Origin: Kitasatospora aureofaciens
GTDB lineage: Bacteria; Actinomycetota; Actinomycetes; Streptomycetales; Streptomycetaceae
Direction of reading: 5' to 3'
NCBI GenBank assembly: GCA_000720845.1
Contig: JODU01000011.1
Location: 248,001 to 312,000, forward strand
Length of the DNA: 64,000 nt
Shown: positions 1-9,329 of the stretch, in pieces
Numbering within the stretch: the stretch's first letter is position 1
Layout: each line of letters opens with the position of its first letter
The notes under the pieces: model-generated
What the model saw: only the letters and a program-made list of their open reading frames with translations
What the model was told of the DNA's origin: nothing
The model's database searches: none
Program-made: the position numbers and the translations under genes

Positions 1-1192
1 CCACGACGCCGTCGAGGATGGTCGGCTCGTAGAAGTACGGGCCGATGTCCGGGCGGGCGACGCCGCCGGTGACGAGCTTCGCGCCCCGCTCCACGGCGTC
101 CGCGACGTGCGCCTTCACCGTCTCCAGCTGCCGCTCCCCCACCAGCGAGCCCATGTCGGCGCCGTAGGAGAGGGAGGTGCCGAGCCGCATGGCCCTGGTG
201 CGGGCGGCGAAACGCTCCAGGAAGGCGTCGGCGACGGACTCGTGGACGTAGAGCCGCTCGATGGAGATGCAGAGCTGGCCGGCCGAGGAGAAGCAGGCGC
301 GTACGGCGCCCGCCGCGGCCTTCTCGATGTCGGCGTCCTCGAGGACCAGCATGGCGTTCTTGCCGCCGAGTTCGAGGGAGACGCCGACCAGGCGGGCGGC
401 GGCGCCCCGGGCGACCTCGCGGCCGGTGCGGGTGGAGCCGGTGAAGGAGACGTAGTCGGCGTGCTTGACGACCTCGGGGCCGACGACCGGTCCCTCGCCG
501 AGGACGACCTGGAAGACCTCGGCGGGCAGACCGGCCTCGATGAGCAGGTCACGGGCCCACAGGGCGGTCAGGCAGGTCTCGGTGTCGGGCTTCATGACGA
601 CGGCGTTGCCCGCGACGAAGGCGGGGAGCGCGTCGCCGACGGACAGCTCCAGCGGGTAGTTCCACGGGGCGATCTGGCCGACGACGCCGCGCGGGTGGCG
701 CAGCTCGGTGACCTTCGTCAGGGTCGGCACGGCGCCGGTGTGCCGCTTGGGGCGCAGGTACGCGGGGGCCTTGCGGCCGTAGTGCCGGGCGGCGACGGCG
801 ACGGCCTGGACCTCCTCGTGGGCGTGCAGGCGGGCCTTGCCGGTCTCCAGCTGGATGAGGTCGAGGACCTCGGCCTGGCGCTCCAGCACCAGGTCGTGGA
901 AGCGCAGCAGGACCGCGGCGCGCTGCCGCACCGGCACCTGCGCCCACACGGCCTGGGCGGCGCGGGCCCGCTCGAAGGCACCGGCCACGTCCTCGGGCGT
1001 CGACTCGGGCAGGTCGGCCAGCTTCTCGCCGGTGAACGGGGTGTGGTTCGCGGTGCGGCCGGAGCCGGCCACGCCCTTGGTGAGCTGGGCGACCAGCTCG
1101 GGCGTGACCACGTCGGCAGCCGTGCGGGCGCCCTCCGGGGTGGGGGCGAGGGGGTTCGTGCCGGTGAGTTCCGGGGCCTGCGCGTCCGTCAT
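1..1192 (-). CDS. Succinate-semialdehyde-type NAD(P)+ aldehyde dehydrogenase (3' part lies outside the window)
   Basis: Oxidises an aldehyde, probably succinate semialdehyde, to the acid in the cytoplasm. About 397 N-terminal codons are present and the gene runs off the left edge. Translation from the ATG at 1192 gives the family's landmarks: an APWNYP segment near residue 176, MKPDTET with the cofactor-contacting Lys near 201, the FTGST loop near 250, the general-base Glu in LELGGKN near 274, and the nucleophilic Cys in SAGQLC near 308. Family membership is certain. Substrate is inferred from similarity to actinobacterial GabD2-type enzymes and from the neighbourhood (this gene precedes the kinase cluster in S. 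coelicolor too). No downstream partner can be seen. Confidence 0.85.
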   Translation of the reverse strand, partial: MTDAQAPELTGTNPLAPTPEGARTAADVVTPELVAQLTKGVAGSGRTANHTPFTGEKLADLPESTPEDVAGAFERARAAQAVWAQVPVRQRAAVLLRFHDLVLERQAEVLDLIQLETGKARLHAHEEVQAVAVAARHYGRKAPAYLRPKRHTGAVPTLTKVTELRHPRGVVGQIAPWNYPLELSVGDALPAFVAGNAVVMKPDTETCLTALWARDLLIEAGLPAEVFQVVLGEGPVVGPEVVKHADYVSFTGSTRTGREVARGAAARLVGVSLELGGKNAMLVLEDADIEKAAAGAVRACFSSAGQLCISIERLYVHESVADAFLERFAARTRAMRLGTSLSYGADMGSLVGERQLETVKAHVADAVERGAKLVTGGVARPDIGPYFYEPTILDGVV

Positions 1193-1354
1193 GAGCCGCA
1201 GGGTATGACGCCGCGCGGGCTTTGTGTACCCGTCGGTAATGGGGATTCACGGTGATTCACCGAGTGCACACATGCCGCCAGTGATCGCTGGCAACAAACC
1301 CGCTGATCAGGGCGTTGTACGGGGGGCCGGGAGGCGATCCGTTCTTTTCCCGCC

Positions 1355-3100
1355 TCAGAGGCCGTCCACCTCCCAGTTGGCGAGCACCGTCCGGGCGATC
1401 GATCGTCCCTCGTCGGCGAAGTAGCCCTCGCGCGGGTAGTCGACCGACACCTTGTACATGTCGCCGTTGTCGGCCCGGTAGTACAGGATGTGGAACTCGC
1501 GCGCGCGGGGGTTCTGCGGGTCCGCGGTCGTGTACGCGATGGTGTTCTCGGCGGCCTTCTCGCCCTTGTACTCGGTCTCGCCCGGCTCGCCCTTGGGCGC
1601 GGGATCGTCGGCGAAGTTCCAGGAGTACTCGCCGTCCTTGAGCATCTCCCAGTCCGCCCAGGCGTTGGCTCCGGCAGTATCCGGGATCTCGTTGGTCTTG
1701 TCGTCGGCCTTGATGTCCCGGTCCACGACGACGGTGACCGCACCGCTCGGGTCGGCGAAGGTCTCGTTGGTGCCGTCCCAGTCGTCCGGGTGCTTCACCT
1801 TCACGAACTCGGCGGGCACCCCGACACTCATGCGGACCTTGCCGTCGAGCTTGTGCTGCTTCCAGCCCTCCGGGAGGGGTCCCTCGAAGGGCTCCGCGAC
1901 GACCAGGTACGACGCCACCGCCGCCGCGACGACCACCGCGCCGAGGGTGATCCACGCGTTGCGGCCCAGCCGGACGCTCCAGCGGGAAGCGGGCGCCGCG
2001 CCCGGCTGCTCGGGCCCGTCGAGACGGACCACCTGGGTGGGCGGCGGCGCGGGCGGGTTCGCGGCGGCGTCCAGCAGGGCGCGGACCCGGGCGGCGTCCG
2101 GACGGCGCGCCGGGTCCTTGTCCAGCAGGCCCGTGATCACCTCGGCCAGCGGCCCCTGCGCGGAGGCGGGCGGCGCGGGCGTGGCGTTGAGCACCGACTG
2201 GAGCGTGGCGGGGGTGTTGCTGCGGCGGAACGGCGAGACGCCCTCCGTCGCCGCGTACAGCACCACGCCCAGCGACCACAGGTCGCTCGCCGGGCCGGGG
2301 CGCTGGCCCAGCACCCGCTCCGGGGCGATGTACTCGGGCGAGCCGACGAAGCCGCCGGTGTCGGTCAGGCTGGTCTCGCCCTCGATCTGGGCGATGCCGA
2401 AGTCGGTGAGGACGACCCGGTCGTGCCGGCCGAGCAGGACGTTGTCCGGCTTCACGTCCCGGTGCAGGACACCGGCGGCGTGCGCCGCCTCCAGCGCGCC
2501 GAGCACCTCCAGGCCGATCCGGGCCGCCTCGCGCGCGCCGAGCGTGCCTTCCTGGAGGGCGTCGCCGAGGGAGCGCCCGCGTACGAGTTCCATCACGATC
2601 CACGGCTGCTCGTCCACGACCGCCACGTCGTGCACGTCGACCACGGCGGGGTGGTCGAGCCGGGCGGCGGCGCGCGCCTCGCGGCGCATCCGCTCGAAGG
2701 CGTTGGCCCGTTCGCGTTCGGGAAGGTGCTCGGGGACGCGGGGCTCCTTGACGGCGACCTCGCGGTCGACGGTCTCGTCCTTGGCCCGCCACACCGTGCC
2801 CATGCCGCCGTGCCCGAGCTTGGAGATCAGCCGGTAGCGGCCGGCGATCAGCCGCCCGGCGCCCGGCTCCGGCGCGGCGGCCGAGGGAGCGGGCGCGGTC
2901 GGCGGGGCCGCCGAGGCGGTCGCCGGAGGTGTGGACGCCGGGGGTGTGGGCGCCGGGGGCTGCGACCGCGGCGGTACGACCTGGGTGGGCGCCGCGTACG
3001 GATTGCCGGGATGCGGCACGGCGGCGGCCGGGTTCGGTGGTCGCAGGTCAAAACTGGTCGGCTCGTCCGCCCCGCTGCGGGGCCCCCCGTTGCTGCTCAT
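1355..3100 (-). CDS. Transmembrane Ser/Thr protein kinase 1 of 5 (active motifs, extracytoplasmic domain)
   Basis: Eukaryotic-type kinase anchored in the membrane, 581 aa. It begins with about 80 Pro/Ala-rich residues, then a Hanks-type kinase domain: glycine loop GHGGMG, VAVK Lys near 118, HRDVKPDN with catalytic Asp near 215, DFG near 233, SPEYIAPE. A Pro-rich linker leads to one membrane helix (about 383-402) and an outer domain of about 175 residues. The ATG at 3100 was preferred to an upstream one because a TATGGA box lies 6 nt before it, suggesting a leaderless mRNA. It is the outermost of five kinases in a row; the S. coelicolor equivalents (SCO4775-4779) are reported to be transcribed independently and to affect spore-wall synthesis. 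The outer domain is the most divergent version of the one shared by kinases 3, 4 and 5. Confidence 0.9.
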   Translation of the reverse strand: MSSNGGPRSGADEPTSFDLRPPNPAAAVPHPGNPYAAPTQVVPPRSQPPAPTPPASTPPATASAAPPTAPAPSAAAPEPGAGRLIAGRYRLISKLGHGGMGTVWRAKDETVDREVAVKEPRVPEHLPERERANAFERMRREARAAARLDHPAVVDVHDVAVVDEQPWIVMELVRGRSLGDALQEGTLGAREAARIGLEVLGALEAAHAAGVLHRDVKPDNVLLGRHDRVVLTDFGIAQIEGETSLTDTGGFVGSPEYIAPERVLGQRPGPASDLWSLGVVLYAATEGVSPFRRSNTPATLQSVLNATPAPPASAQGPLAEVITGLLDKDPARRPDAARVRALLDAAANPPAPPPTQVVRLDGPEQPGAAPASRWSVRLGRNAWITLGAVVVAAAVASYLVVAEPFEGPLPEGWKQHKLDGKVRMSVGVPAEFVKVKHPDDWDGTNETFADPSGAVTVVVDRDIKADDKTNEIPDTAGANAWADWEMLKDGEYSWNFADDPAPKGEPGETEYKGEKAAENTIAYTTADPQNPRAREFHILYYRADNGDMYKVSVDYPREGYFADEGRSIARTVLANWEVDGL

Positions 3101-3202
3101 GGTCCATCCATACCGCGCCGGGTGCGCCCCTTTCCACCGCCGGTGCGCGGCGGTCACAGAGCCGTGACGCGGCGTGCCGCTTATCTCCCGCTTGTCTCCC
3201 CT

Positions 3203-4297
3203 TTAGGTACCGGTGCCGGAACCGGACGCGGTCGGCGACGCGGGCTCCGTCGTCGGCGGTGCGGAGGTGGGCGTCGGCGTGGCGGGCACCGAACTGGTCG
3301 GCGTACCGCCCCCGTCGTCGCCGCCGTCCGCGAGCAGCGCGGCCGCCGAGACGCCCGCGCCCGCCGCCGCGACGACCAGCAGTACCGCCATGAGCACGCT
3401 CCGCTTCACGCTCCGTCGCGCGCGCAGGGGCTCGCCGCTCGCCGCCTGTGCCGGTGTGGCGGGCGTACGGCCCGTGCTGAGGAAGGCGCGCAGCATCCGC
3501 TGCGCGGACGCCGCGTCCAGCCGGCGCCGCGGGTCGCGTTCCAGCAGGCCCCGTACGACCGGCAGGAGCGGTGCGGCCTGCTCGGGCGGGCGGATCTCCT
3601 CGGTGACCACGGCGTGCAGGACGCCGCCCAGCGAGTCGCGGTGGAAGGGGGACGCGCCGCTGAGGACCGCGCACAGCAGCACGCCCAGCGACCACAGGTC
3701 GGACTCCGGCCCGGTCCCGGCACCGGACATCCGCTCCGGTGCGGTGTACTCGGGGGACCCGACGAAGGAACCGCTCTCGGTGAGCGTGGTGGCGCCCGCG
3801 ACCTGCGCCACCCCGAAGTCGGTGAGGACGACCCGGCCGTCCTCGGCGATCAGCACGTTCGACGGCTTCACGTCCCGGTGCAGGATGCCCGCCGCGTGGG
3901 CCGTGCCCAGGGCGTCGAGCAGGGCGATACCGATGCGGGCGGCCTCGACGGCGTCGACGGGGCCGCGGCTGAGGACGCGGTCGGCGAGGGAACCGCCGTC
4001 GACCAGTTCCATGACCATGTACGCGCGTTCGTCGTCCTCGACGACGTCGTGCACCACGATGACGTGCGGGTGCCGCAACTGCGCGACCGCGCGCGCCTCG
4101 CGCAGGGTGCGCTCACGGCGCCGTCGGGCCTCGGCCGCGGAGAGGGTCTCGTCGAGCGGGAGCGCCTTCACCGCCACTTCGCGGGCGAGCACCCGGTCGG
4201 TGGCCCGCCACACGATGCCCATGCCGCCGTGGCCGAGCCGCTCGTGGAGCCGGTAACGGCCCGCGATGACACGCCCGCCCGCCCCCTCGGTCACCAT
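3203..4297 (-). CDS. Transmembrane Ser/Thr protein kinase 2 of 5 (no folded outer domain)
   Basis: Hanks-type kinase of about 364 aa. The kinase domain starts almost at the N-terminus (GHGGMG near 22, VAVK Lys44, HRDVKPSN with Asp142, DFG 160-162, SPEYTAPE). One membrane helix (about 301-322) is followed by only about 42 outer residues, very rich in Thr, Ser and Pro, so no folded sensor domain is present, unlike its four neighbours. Start choice is uncertain: ATG at 4297 (MVTEGAGG) and a double ATG at 4309 are both possible. It may sense through partners, or be activated in trans by the other kinases; this is inference. By position it corresponds to SCO4778 of S. coelicolor. Confidence 0.88.
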   Translation of the reverse strand: MVTEGAGGRVIAGRYRLHERLGHGGMGIVWRATDRVLAREVAVKALPLDETLSAAEARRRRERTLREARAVAQLRHPHVIVVHDVVEDDERAYMVMELVDGGSLADRVLSRGPVDAVEAARIGIALLDALGTAHAAGILHRDVKPSNVLIAEDGRVVLTDFGVAQVAGATTLTESGSFVGSPEYTAPERMSGAGTGPESDLWSLGVLLCAVLSGASPFHRDSLGGVLHAVVTEEIRPPEQAAPLLPVVRGLLERDPRRRLDAASAQRMLRAFLSTGRTPATPAQAASGEPLRARRSVKRSVLMAVLLVVAAAGAGVSAAALLADGGDDGGGTPTSSVPATPTPTSAPPTTEPASPTASGSGTGT

Positions 4298-4399
4298 GCG
4301 TCCCATCATGCCCCACCGGACGCGACCCCTCCGGGCCGCTGTCACACGGGTGGCCGACAACCGACGGGCGTGCGAACGGCGTCGCGCCGACGGCGTGGG

Positions 4400-6178
4400 T
4401 CAGCCGGTCTTCTCCTGCCAGCTCTGCAGCACCGCCTTGAACCACCGCTGCGTGGCCGGCCAGTCGCTCGCCGGTCCCGACATGTTGAGGGCGTACTCGA
4501 CGCCGTCGCGGGACATGTACGTCTGCGACACGGCGCGGCGCGGGCCGGGGAACTGGGTGTCCTTCGCCAGCGCGGTGAAGGTGTACTCCCACCGGGCGCT
4601 GTCGCGGTCGCGGTAGCCGACGCGTTCCAGGCGGACGCGCTGGTAGTCGACGAGCCGCTGGAGCAGTTGCGCGTCCAGGTCCTGCAGGTGGGCGTACGGG
4701 TCGTTGTAGTCGGGCGCGGTGTCGACGGATATGCGGAGGAAGTGCTCGCCGCCGTCGGGGGTGTAGTCGATCTGCCGCAGTTCGCCGCTGTCGCCGTCGA
4801 AGTCCTTCCGCTGCCAGTTCTCGGGCAGGTAGAGGCTGAAACCCAGCGGGTCGTCGCGGCGGGTCCAGTCGGCCGGGACGGAACCGCCGGGGCCCTTGCC
4901 GGTCGTGGCGGAGCCGGAGGGGGCGGGGGAGCCGGAGGCGGTCGGCCCCGGGGTGGGGTCGGAGCCCGCCGACGAGCCGCCCCCGTCGCGCTGTTGCAGC
5001 ACCACGGCGGTGCCCGCGCCGATGAGCGCGGCGACGGCGACGACCAGGGCGAGCGTGCGCATCCGGACCCGCCGTGCGCGTCCGGGAGCGGCGCCGCCCG
5101 CCACCGGGTAACCCGGCGCGGTGTGCCCGCTCGGCGCGGGGCCGACCGTCGTGGGGCCGGTCACCGGCGGGTACGGCGTGGCGGCGGTCCCGCCGGCCGG
5201 CCCCGGTGCGCCCGGCATCCCGGGTGTCGTGGAGGACCCGGGCCCCCCGGGCACCCCGGGCATCCCAGGCGTCCCCGGCATCCCCTGGTGAGCCGTGTCG
5301 CCCGCCCGCGGCGGGGGCCCCGCGTACCGGGTGGTCGGCACGTACGCCTGGGCCGCGTCCGGGCGCCGGCCCTCGGCCGCCTGGGCGAGCAGGTGCTCGG
5401 CCTCGGTCGCGTCGGGCCGCTCGGCCGGGTCCTTGCGCAGCAGGGCGCTGATGACCGGCGCGAGCGCACCGGCGTACCGGGGCTCGGTGGCCTCCTCCTC
5501 GACGACCGCCTGCATGGTGGTGAGCGGGGAGGTGCGGCGGAACGGCGACCTGCCCTCCACCGCCGTGTACAGCGTCGCGCCCAGCGCCCACAGGTCGGAG
5601 GAGGGGCCGGGGTCGTGGCCGCGGACGCGTTCGGGCGCGAGGTAGTCGACGGAGCCGACGACCTCTCCGGTACGGGTGATGGTGGAGTCGCCCTCGATCT
5701 GCGCGATGCCGAAGTCGGTGAGCAGCACCCGGCCGTCGTCGGCGAGCAGTACGTTGCCCGGTTTGACGTCGCGGTGCAGGACTCCGGCGGTGTGCGCGGC
5801 GCGCAGGGCACGCAGCACCCACAGGCCGATCCGGGCCGCCTCCCGCGGGTCGACCCGCTCCTCGTCCTTGACGGCGTCGGCCAGTGAGCGGCCTTCCACC
5901 AACTCCATGACGATCCACGGCCGGCCGTCGTGTTCGAGTACGTCGTGCACGGTGACGACGGCCGAGTGGTTGATCCGCGCCGCCGCGCGCGCCTCGCCCC
6001 GGGTGCGTGCCAGGAGTATGGCCTGGTCGCTCTCGGATACGTAGAGCGCGGCGGTCAACTCCTTGATGGCGACGGTCCGGTGCAGCACCTCGTCGTGTGC
6101 GCGCCACACCCGGCCCATGCCGCCGCTGCCGATGGCTTCCCCGAGCCGGTAGCGTCCCGCGACGAGCTGGCCCTGCAT
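4400..6178 (-). CDS. Transmembrane Ser/Thr protein kinase 3 of 5 (collagen-like linker, outer domain)
   Basis: Hanks-type kinase of 592 aa. Motifs: glycine loop GSGGMG, VAIK Lys39, HRDVKPGN with Asp137, DFG 155-157, VDYLAPE. The linker at about 299-330 consists largely of Gly-X-Pro triplets, like a short collagen tract. One membrane helix (about 374-394) leads to an outer domain of about 160 residues with the pattern DPLGF, LPENW, VGYRDRD, ARWEYTF and DGVEYAL, also found in kinases 4 and 5. The ATG at 6178 puts the protein start immediately before the kinase domain; a GTG three codons upstream is the alternative. The outer domain is probably the sensing part. Confidence 0.9.
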   Translation of the reverse strand: MQGQLVAGRYRLGEAIGSGGMGRVWRAHDEVLHRTVAIKELTAALYVSESDQAILLARTRGEARAAARINHSAVVTVHDVLEHDGRPWIVMELVEGRSLADAVKDEERVDPREAARIGLWVLRALRAAHTAGVLHRDVKPGNVLLADDGRVLLTDFGIAQIEGDSTITRTGEVVGSVDYLAPERVRGHDPGPSSDLWALGATLYTAVEGRSPFRRTSPLTTMQAVVEEEATEPRYAGALAPVISALLRKDPAERPDATEAEHLLAQAAEGRRPDAAQAYVPTTRYAGPPPRAGDTAHQGMPGTPGMPGVPGGPGSSTTPGMPGAPGPAGGTAATPYPPVTGPTTVGPAPSGHTAPGYPVAGGAAPGRARRVRMRTLALVVAVAALIGAGTAVVLQQRDGGGSSAGSDPTPGPTASGSPAPSGSATTGKGPGGSVPADWTRRDDPLGFSLYLPENWQRKDFDGDSGELRQIDYTPDGGEHFLRISVDTAPDYNDPYAHLQDLDAQLLQRLVDYQRVRLERVGYRDRDSARWEYTFTALAKDTQFPGPRRAVSQTYMSRDGVEYALNMSGPASDWPATQRWFKAVLQSWQEKTG

Positions 6179-6323
6179 CTGATTCACGTTGCCCCGCAAT
6201 GGTCTTGTCAGGGTCAGACTAGGGACCGGCCCCCGTCCGGGGAACGGGTGGGGTGGTACGGAAACCGCTCTGTGACGGTTGTCGCTTTCCGTGACGGGAG
6301 GCAACCATCGGACCGAACTGCCG

Positions 6324-9155
6324 TCAGCGCGTGTACTGGTACGTCGCCGAGGCCTGTTCGAACAGCCTGGTCACCTCGTCACGCTCCGCCTCAGGACCGC
6401 GGACCTGCACCACGTGGTAGCGCCCGTCGATCAGGACGGCGACGTTGCGCACGTACAGCTCACCGCCGTCGGCACCGGTCCAGGTGAACTGCCCCTCCGC
6501 CATGGTCCGTCCGCCGACCTCGATGGTCTTCAGGCCGCTGGAGGTCGCCCAGCTCGAAGCGCGGTACGAGGCCAACTCGGGCTCGCTGTCGCGCTGGTAG
6601 GTCATCGGGTCGTCGCCGAACTCCGAGGTGCGGTCGCGGCCCGGCACGACGATCAGCTCGAAGTCGCCCTTGCCGTAGACGACCTGGCCGCTGCCGTTGC
6701 GAGGCGTGCGGTTCCAGCCGTCGGCGACGGCGACGCGGAAGCCCTCCGGGTCCTTGCGCAGGGTGAACCCGTCGGCGACGTTGGACTGGGTCTCGGTGGA
6801 GCCGCCCGCCGTCTGCGAGGCGCCGGGGTCGGGCTTCGGGGAGGTCTGGTCCGGCCGCGGCTCGCTGCTGACGTCCGGTGACTTCGCGGGCGGTGCCTGG
6901 CTCGCCTCGCCGGCGGCGCCGGTCCGGTCGGTGGTGCCGGTGCCGTTGGTGTCGCTCTTCGGCATGAAGAACATGGCGTACGCGACCGCGCCCGCCATCG
7001 CCAGCAGTATCAGCAGCAGCAGGGTCCGGCCGAGGCTGCGCGGGGAACGGTCGGTCTCCGGCCTGCCCCGCTTGTGCCGTCCGTGGTGCGCGGGCAGCCC
7101 GGCACGCCGCCTGCGGACCAGCTCGCCGCGACGGCGCACGATCGGCAGCCGGCCGGTCTCGACGGGGGGCGCCGAGATGACGTGCAGGCCGGCCTCCGGC
7201 TCGGGGGCGGACCGTACGAGGGAACGCAGCCAGCCGCTCAGTTCCTCGAACTCGATGCGCTCGGTGGGGTCCTGACGCAGCAGCGACTCCACGACCGGCC
7301 GCAGCGGGCCGCACTCCTCGGCGAACGCGGGCGGCTCCGCGCACACGATCTGCACCAGCTCGGCGGTCGACTCCTCCGGGTAGGGCGCGTGCCCCTGTAC
7401 GGCGCGGAAGAGCAGCGCGCCCAGCGCCCACAGGTCGGTGGCGGGGCCGATGGGGGCGGCCAGCTGCCAGTTCTCGTGCACCGGGCCGGCCTGCTCGGGC
7501 GCCCAGCGCTCGGTCACGGGTCCGACCACGGCCATCCGCGTCTGCCGGGCCCGCTCGGCGTCGAGCGCGCTGGCCGGACCGCGCGGCACGGGCGCACCGG
7601 CGGCCGGGGCGTCCCAGCGGCCGGCGGGCGTGCTCCCGCCCCCGGCCGACGGATCGGCCGCCCCTGCACCCCGGGGGCCGGTCTGGCCCGGCCGCTCCGC
7701 TGCGCCGGGGCCCGCCTGCCATGACCCGGAGGCGGTCCCGGGGGCGGTCTCCCATGCTCCGGCCGCGGCCCTGGGCCCTGCCTGGCGCCATGCGGCTGCG
7801 GACCTCTCGGGCCCCTCCTGCGGCGCGGCGGGCAGATCCCGACCGGATGCCGGTCCGGAGCCGGCCGCCGGTTCACCGGCCGGGCGGGGGACGGGAAACG
7901 CCGGGTCGCCGGGGGTACGGGGCGTGGCGCCGTGCCAGGAGGTGGTGCGTACGCCGTAGGGGTCGGCGATCTGTCCCGGCGACGCGGCGGGGTCACCGCG
8001 ACCCTCGTCGCTCCACGGGCCACCGGACGCGGCATCGGGATCGGGGTCGGGGTGGTACGCGTCCACGCCGGGGCGCGGACCCCGCCCCGGGGCGTCGCCC
8101 TCGTCGTACGGGGAGCCAGGACCGGTGGCCGGGCCCGGGTGCGCGCTCACCGTGCCGGGGTCACCGGCCCGTGAGGTGTCGTCAGGGGCGGGGCGGGCGC
8201 CCGGCAGGGCCGCGCGGCCGTTCTGGGCCGCCTGGACGCGGGCGGCGGCCCTGGCTCCCGCGCGGTAGGCGGCGATCGCACCGGCGCGGGCGGCACGGGC
8301 GTCCCCGGCGGCGTCGAGCGACGCGGGCGCGAGCCCGGCGGGGCCTCCGCCCGGCGCCGGGACCCCGGGCACCGGGAGCCCGCCGACACCGCGCGCCTCG
8401 ATGGCGGCCCGCCGGGCGGCCTCGGGGTCGGCGTCACCGGGGCCGAAGACGCCGGTCCGGGGGGCGTCGCCGGGACCGAAGGTTCCGTTCGGGTCGACGG
8501 CGGGGCCCGGCTCCTCGTCGGGCGGCGGGGGCACCGGGTCGTACCCGCACAGCGCCTCCTCCGCCGCCCCGACCGCCAGGCCGGTCAGCATGACCCGCCC
8601 GTCGTCGCAGACGAGCACGGTGCGCGCGGTGATGTTGCGGTGCACCCAGCCGTACGAGTGCAGCACCCGCAGTGCCAGAAGAACGTCGGAGGCAACCTCG
8701 GCCGCCCGGTACGGCGTCAGGGTCTGTTCGGCGAGCAGCGCGGCCAGCGGCCTCGCGGCGACCAGCTCGCTGACGATCCACAGCGAACCGCCCTCGGCGA
8801 AGACGTCGAAGACCTGGTCCAGGCGCGGATGGTCGGGCACCGCCGCCGCGGCCTGCGCGGCCTCCACCGCCCGCCGCACCACCGGATCGGCCGGCCGCCT
8901 GGGGCCGCCGCCCGCGGCGGATGTCCGCCTGCCGGGGTGCCGCGCGCCGCCGTCCCGGGCGGTGAAGCCCTCGGGCAGACCGTCCGCGTCGAGCACCTCG
9001 GCCTCGACGACCTCCGGCAACGGGACCTGACGGACGAGCACTTCCTGACCGCTGTAGGTGTCGAAGGCCCGGGTCTCGGTGAGTTCGTACTCGTCGGACG
9101 GCGGCAGGGGCAGGCGGTAGCGGTCGGCGAGCACCCGTCCCGCGTAGTCGTCCAC
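6324..9155 (-). CDS. Transmembrane pseudokinase (kinase 4 of 5) with a large activation-segment insertion
   Basis: A 943-aa protein with a kinase-like fold that lacks the catalytic machinery. There is no glycine loop. The VAVK Lys is replaced (VLVRQ near 40), HRD-K-N has become HRNITARTV (172-180), and DFG has become TGL (191-193). About 340 low-complexity Gly/Pro/Ala residues separate this from the next recognisable motif, WAPEQ (551-555), after which the C-lobe resumes (PATDLWALGALLF). A basic stretch, one membrane helix (about 710-730) and an outer domain related to those of kinases 3 and 5 follow. GTG at 9155 has a GGGTGG ribosome site 6 nt upstream. It probably acts as a scaffold or allosteric partner of the neighbouring kinases. 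Loss of catalysis is inferred from motifs only. Confidence 0.88.
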   Translation of the reverse strand: MDDYAGRVLADRYRLPLPPSDEYELTETRAFDTYSGQEVLVRQVPLPEVVEAEVLDADGLPEGFTARDGGARHPGRRTSAAGGGPRRPADPVVRRAVEAAQAAAAVPDHPRLDQVFDVFAEGGSLWIVSELVAARPLAALLAEQTLTPYRAAEVASDVLLALRVLHSYGWVHRNITARTVLVCDDGRVMLTGLAVGAAEEALCGYDPVPPPPDEEPGPAVDPNGTFGPGDAPRTGVFGPGDADPEAARRAAIEARGVGGLPVPGVPAPGGGPAGLAPASLDAAGDARAARAGAIAAYRAGARAAARVQAAQNGRAALPGARPAPDDTSRAGDPGTVSAHPGPATGPGSPYDEGDAPGRGPRPGVDAYHPDPDPDAASGGPWSDEGRGDPAASPGQIADPYGVRTTSWHGATPRTPGDPAFPVPRPAGEPAAGSGPASGRDLPAAPQEGPERSAAAWRQAGPRAAAGAWETAPGTASGSWQAGPGAAERPGQTGPRGAGAADPSAGGGSTPAGRWDAPAAGAPVPRGPASALDAERARQTRMAVVGPVTERWAPEQAGPVHENWQLAAPIGPATDLWALGALLFRAVQGHAPYPEESTAELVQIVCAEPPAFAEECGPLRPVVESLLRQDPTERIEFEELSGWLRSLVRSAPEPEAGLHVISAPPVETGRLPIVRRRGELVRRRRAGLPAHHGRHKRGRPETDRSPRSLGRTLLLLILLAMAGAVAYAMFFMPKSDTNGTGTTDRTGAAGEASQAPPAKSPDVSSEPRPDQTSPKPDPGASQTAGGSTETQSNVADGFTLRKDPEGFRVAVADGWNRTPRNGSGQVVYGKGDFELIVVPGRDRTSEFGDDPMTYQRDSEPELASYRASSWATSSGLKTIEVGGRTMAEGQFTWTGADGGELYVRNVAVLIDGRYHVVQVRGPEAERDEVTRLFEQASATYQYTR

Positions 9156-9329
9156 GTCGCCACCCCCGGCAGCCGTCGGTCAATTCCGTTCGCCCGGCGG
9201 GCCGTTCCGGCTGCGTACGGTCCGCAACCACTCACGATACGTGCCGGAGGCAACCCGCAATGAGCTGATGCCAGATATCGAGCGGCTCAAACCCGGGGGC
9301 CGGCGCCCCGGGCCCCGGCCCTCCTCCGC

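Noticed and set aside
1490..5887. A 1465-codon open frame on the + strand opposite kinases 1-3
   Set aside because: It lies antisense to three clear kinase genes and arises from their high third-position GC. Its product is low-complexity and matches no family.
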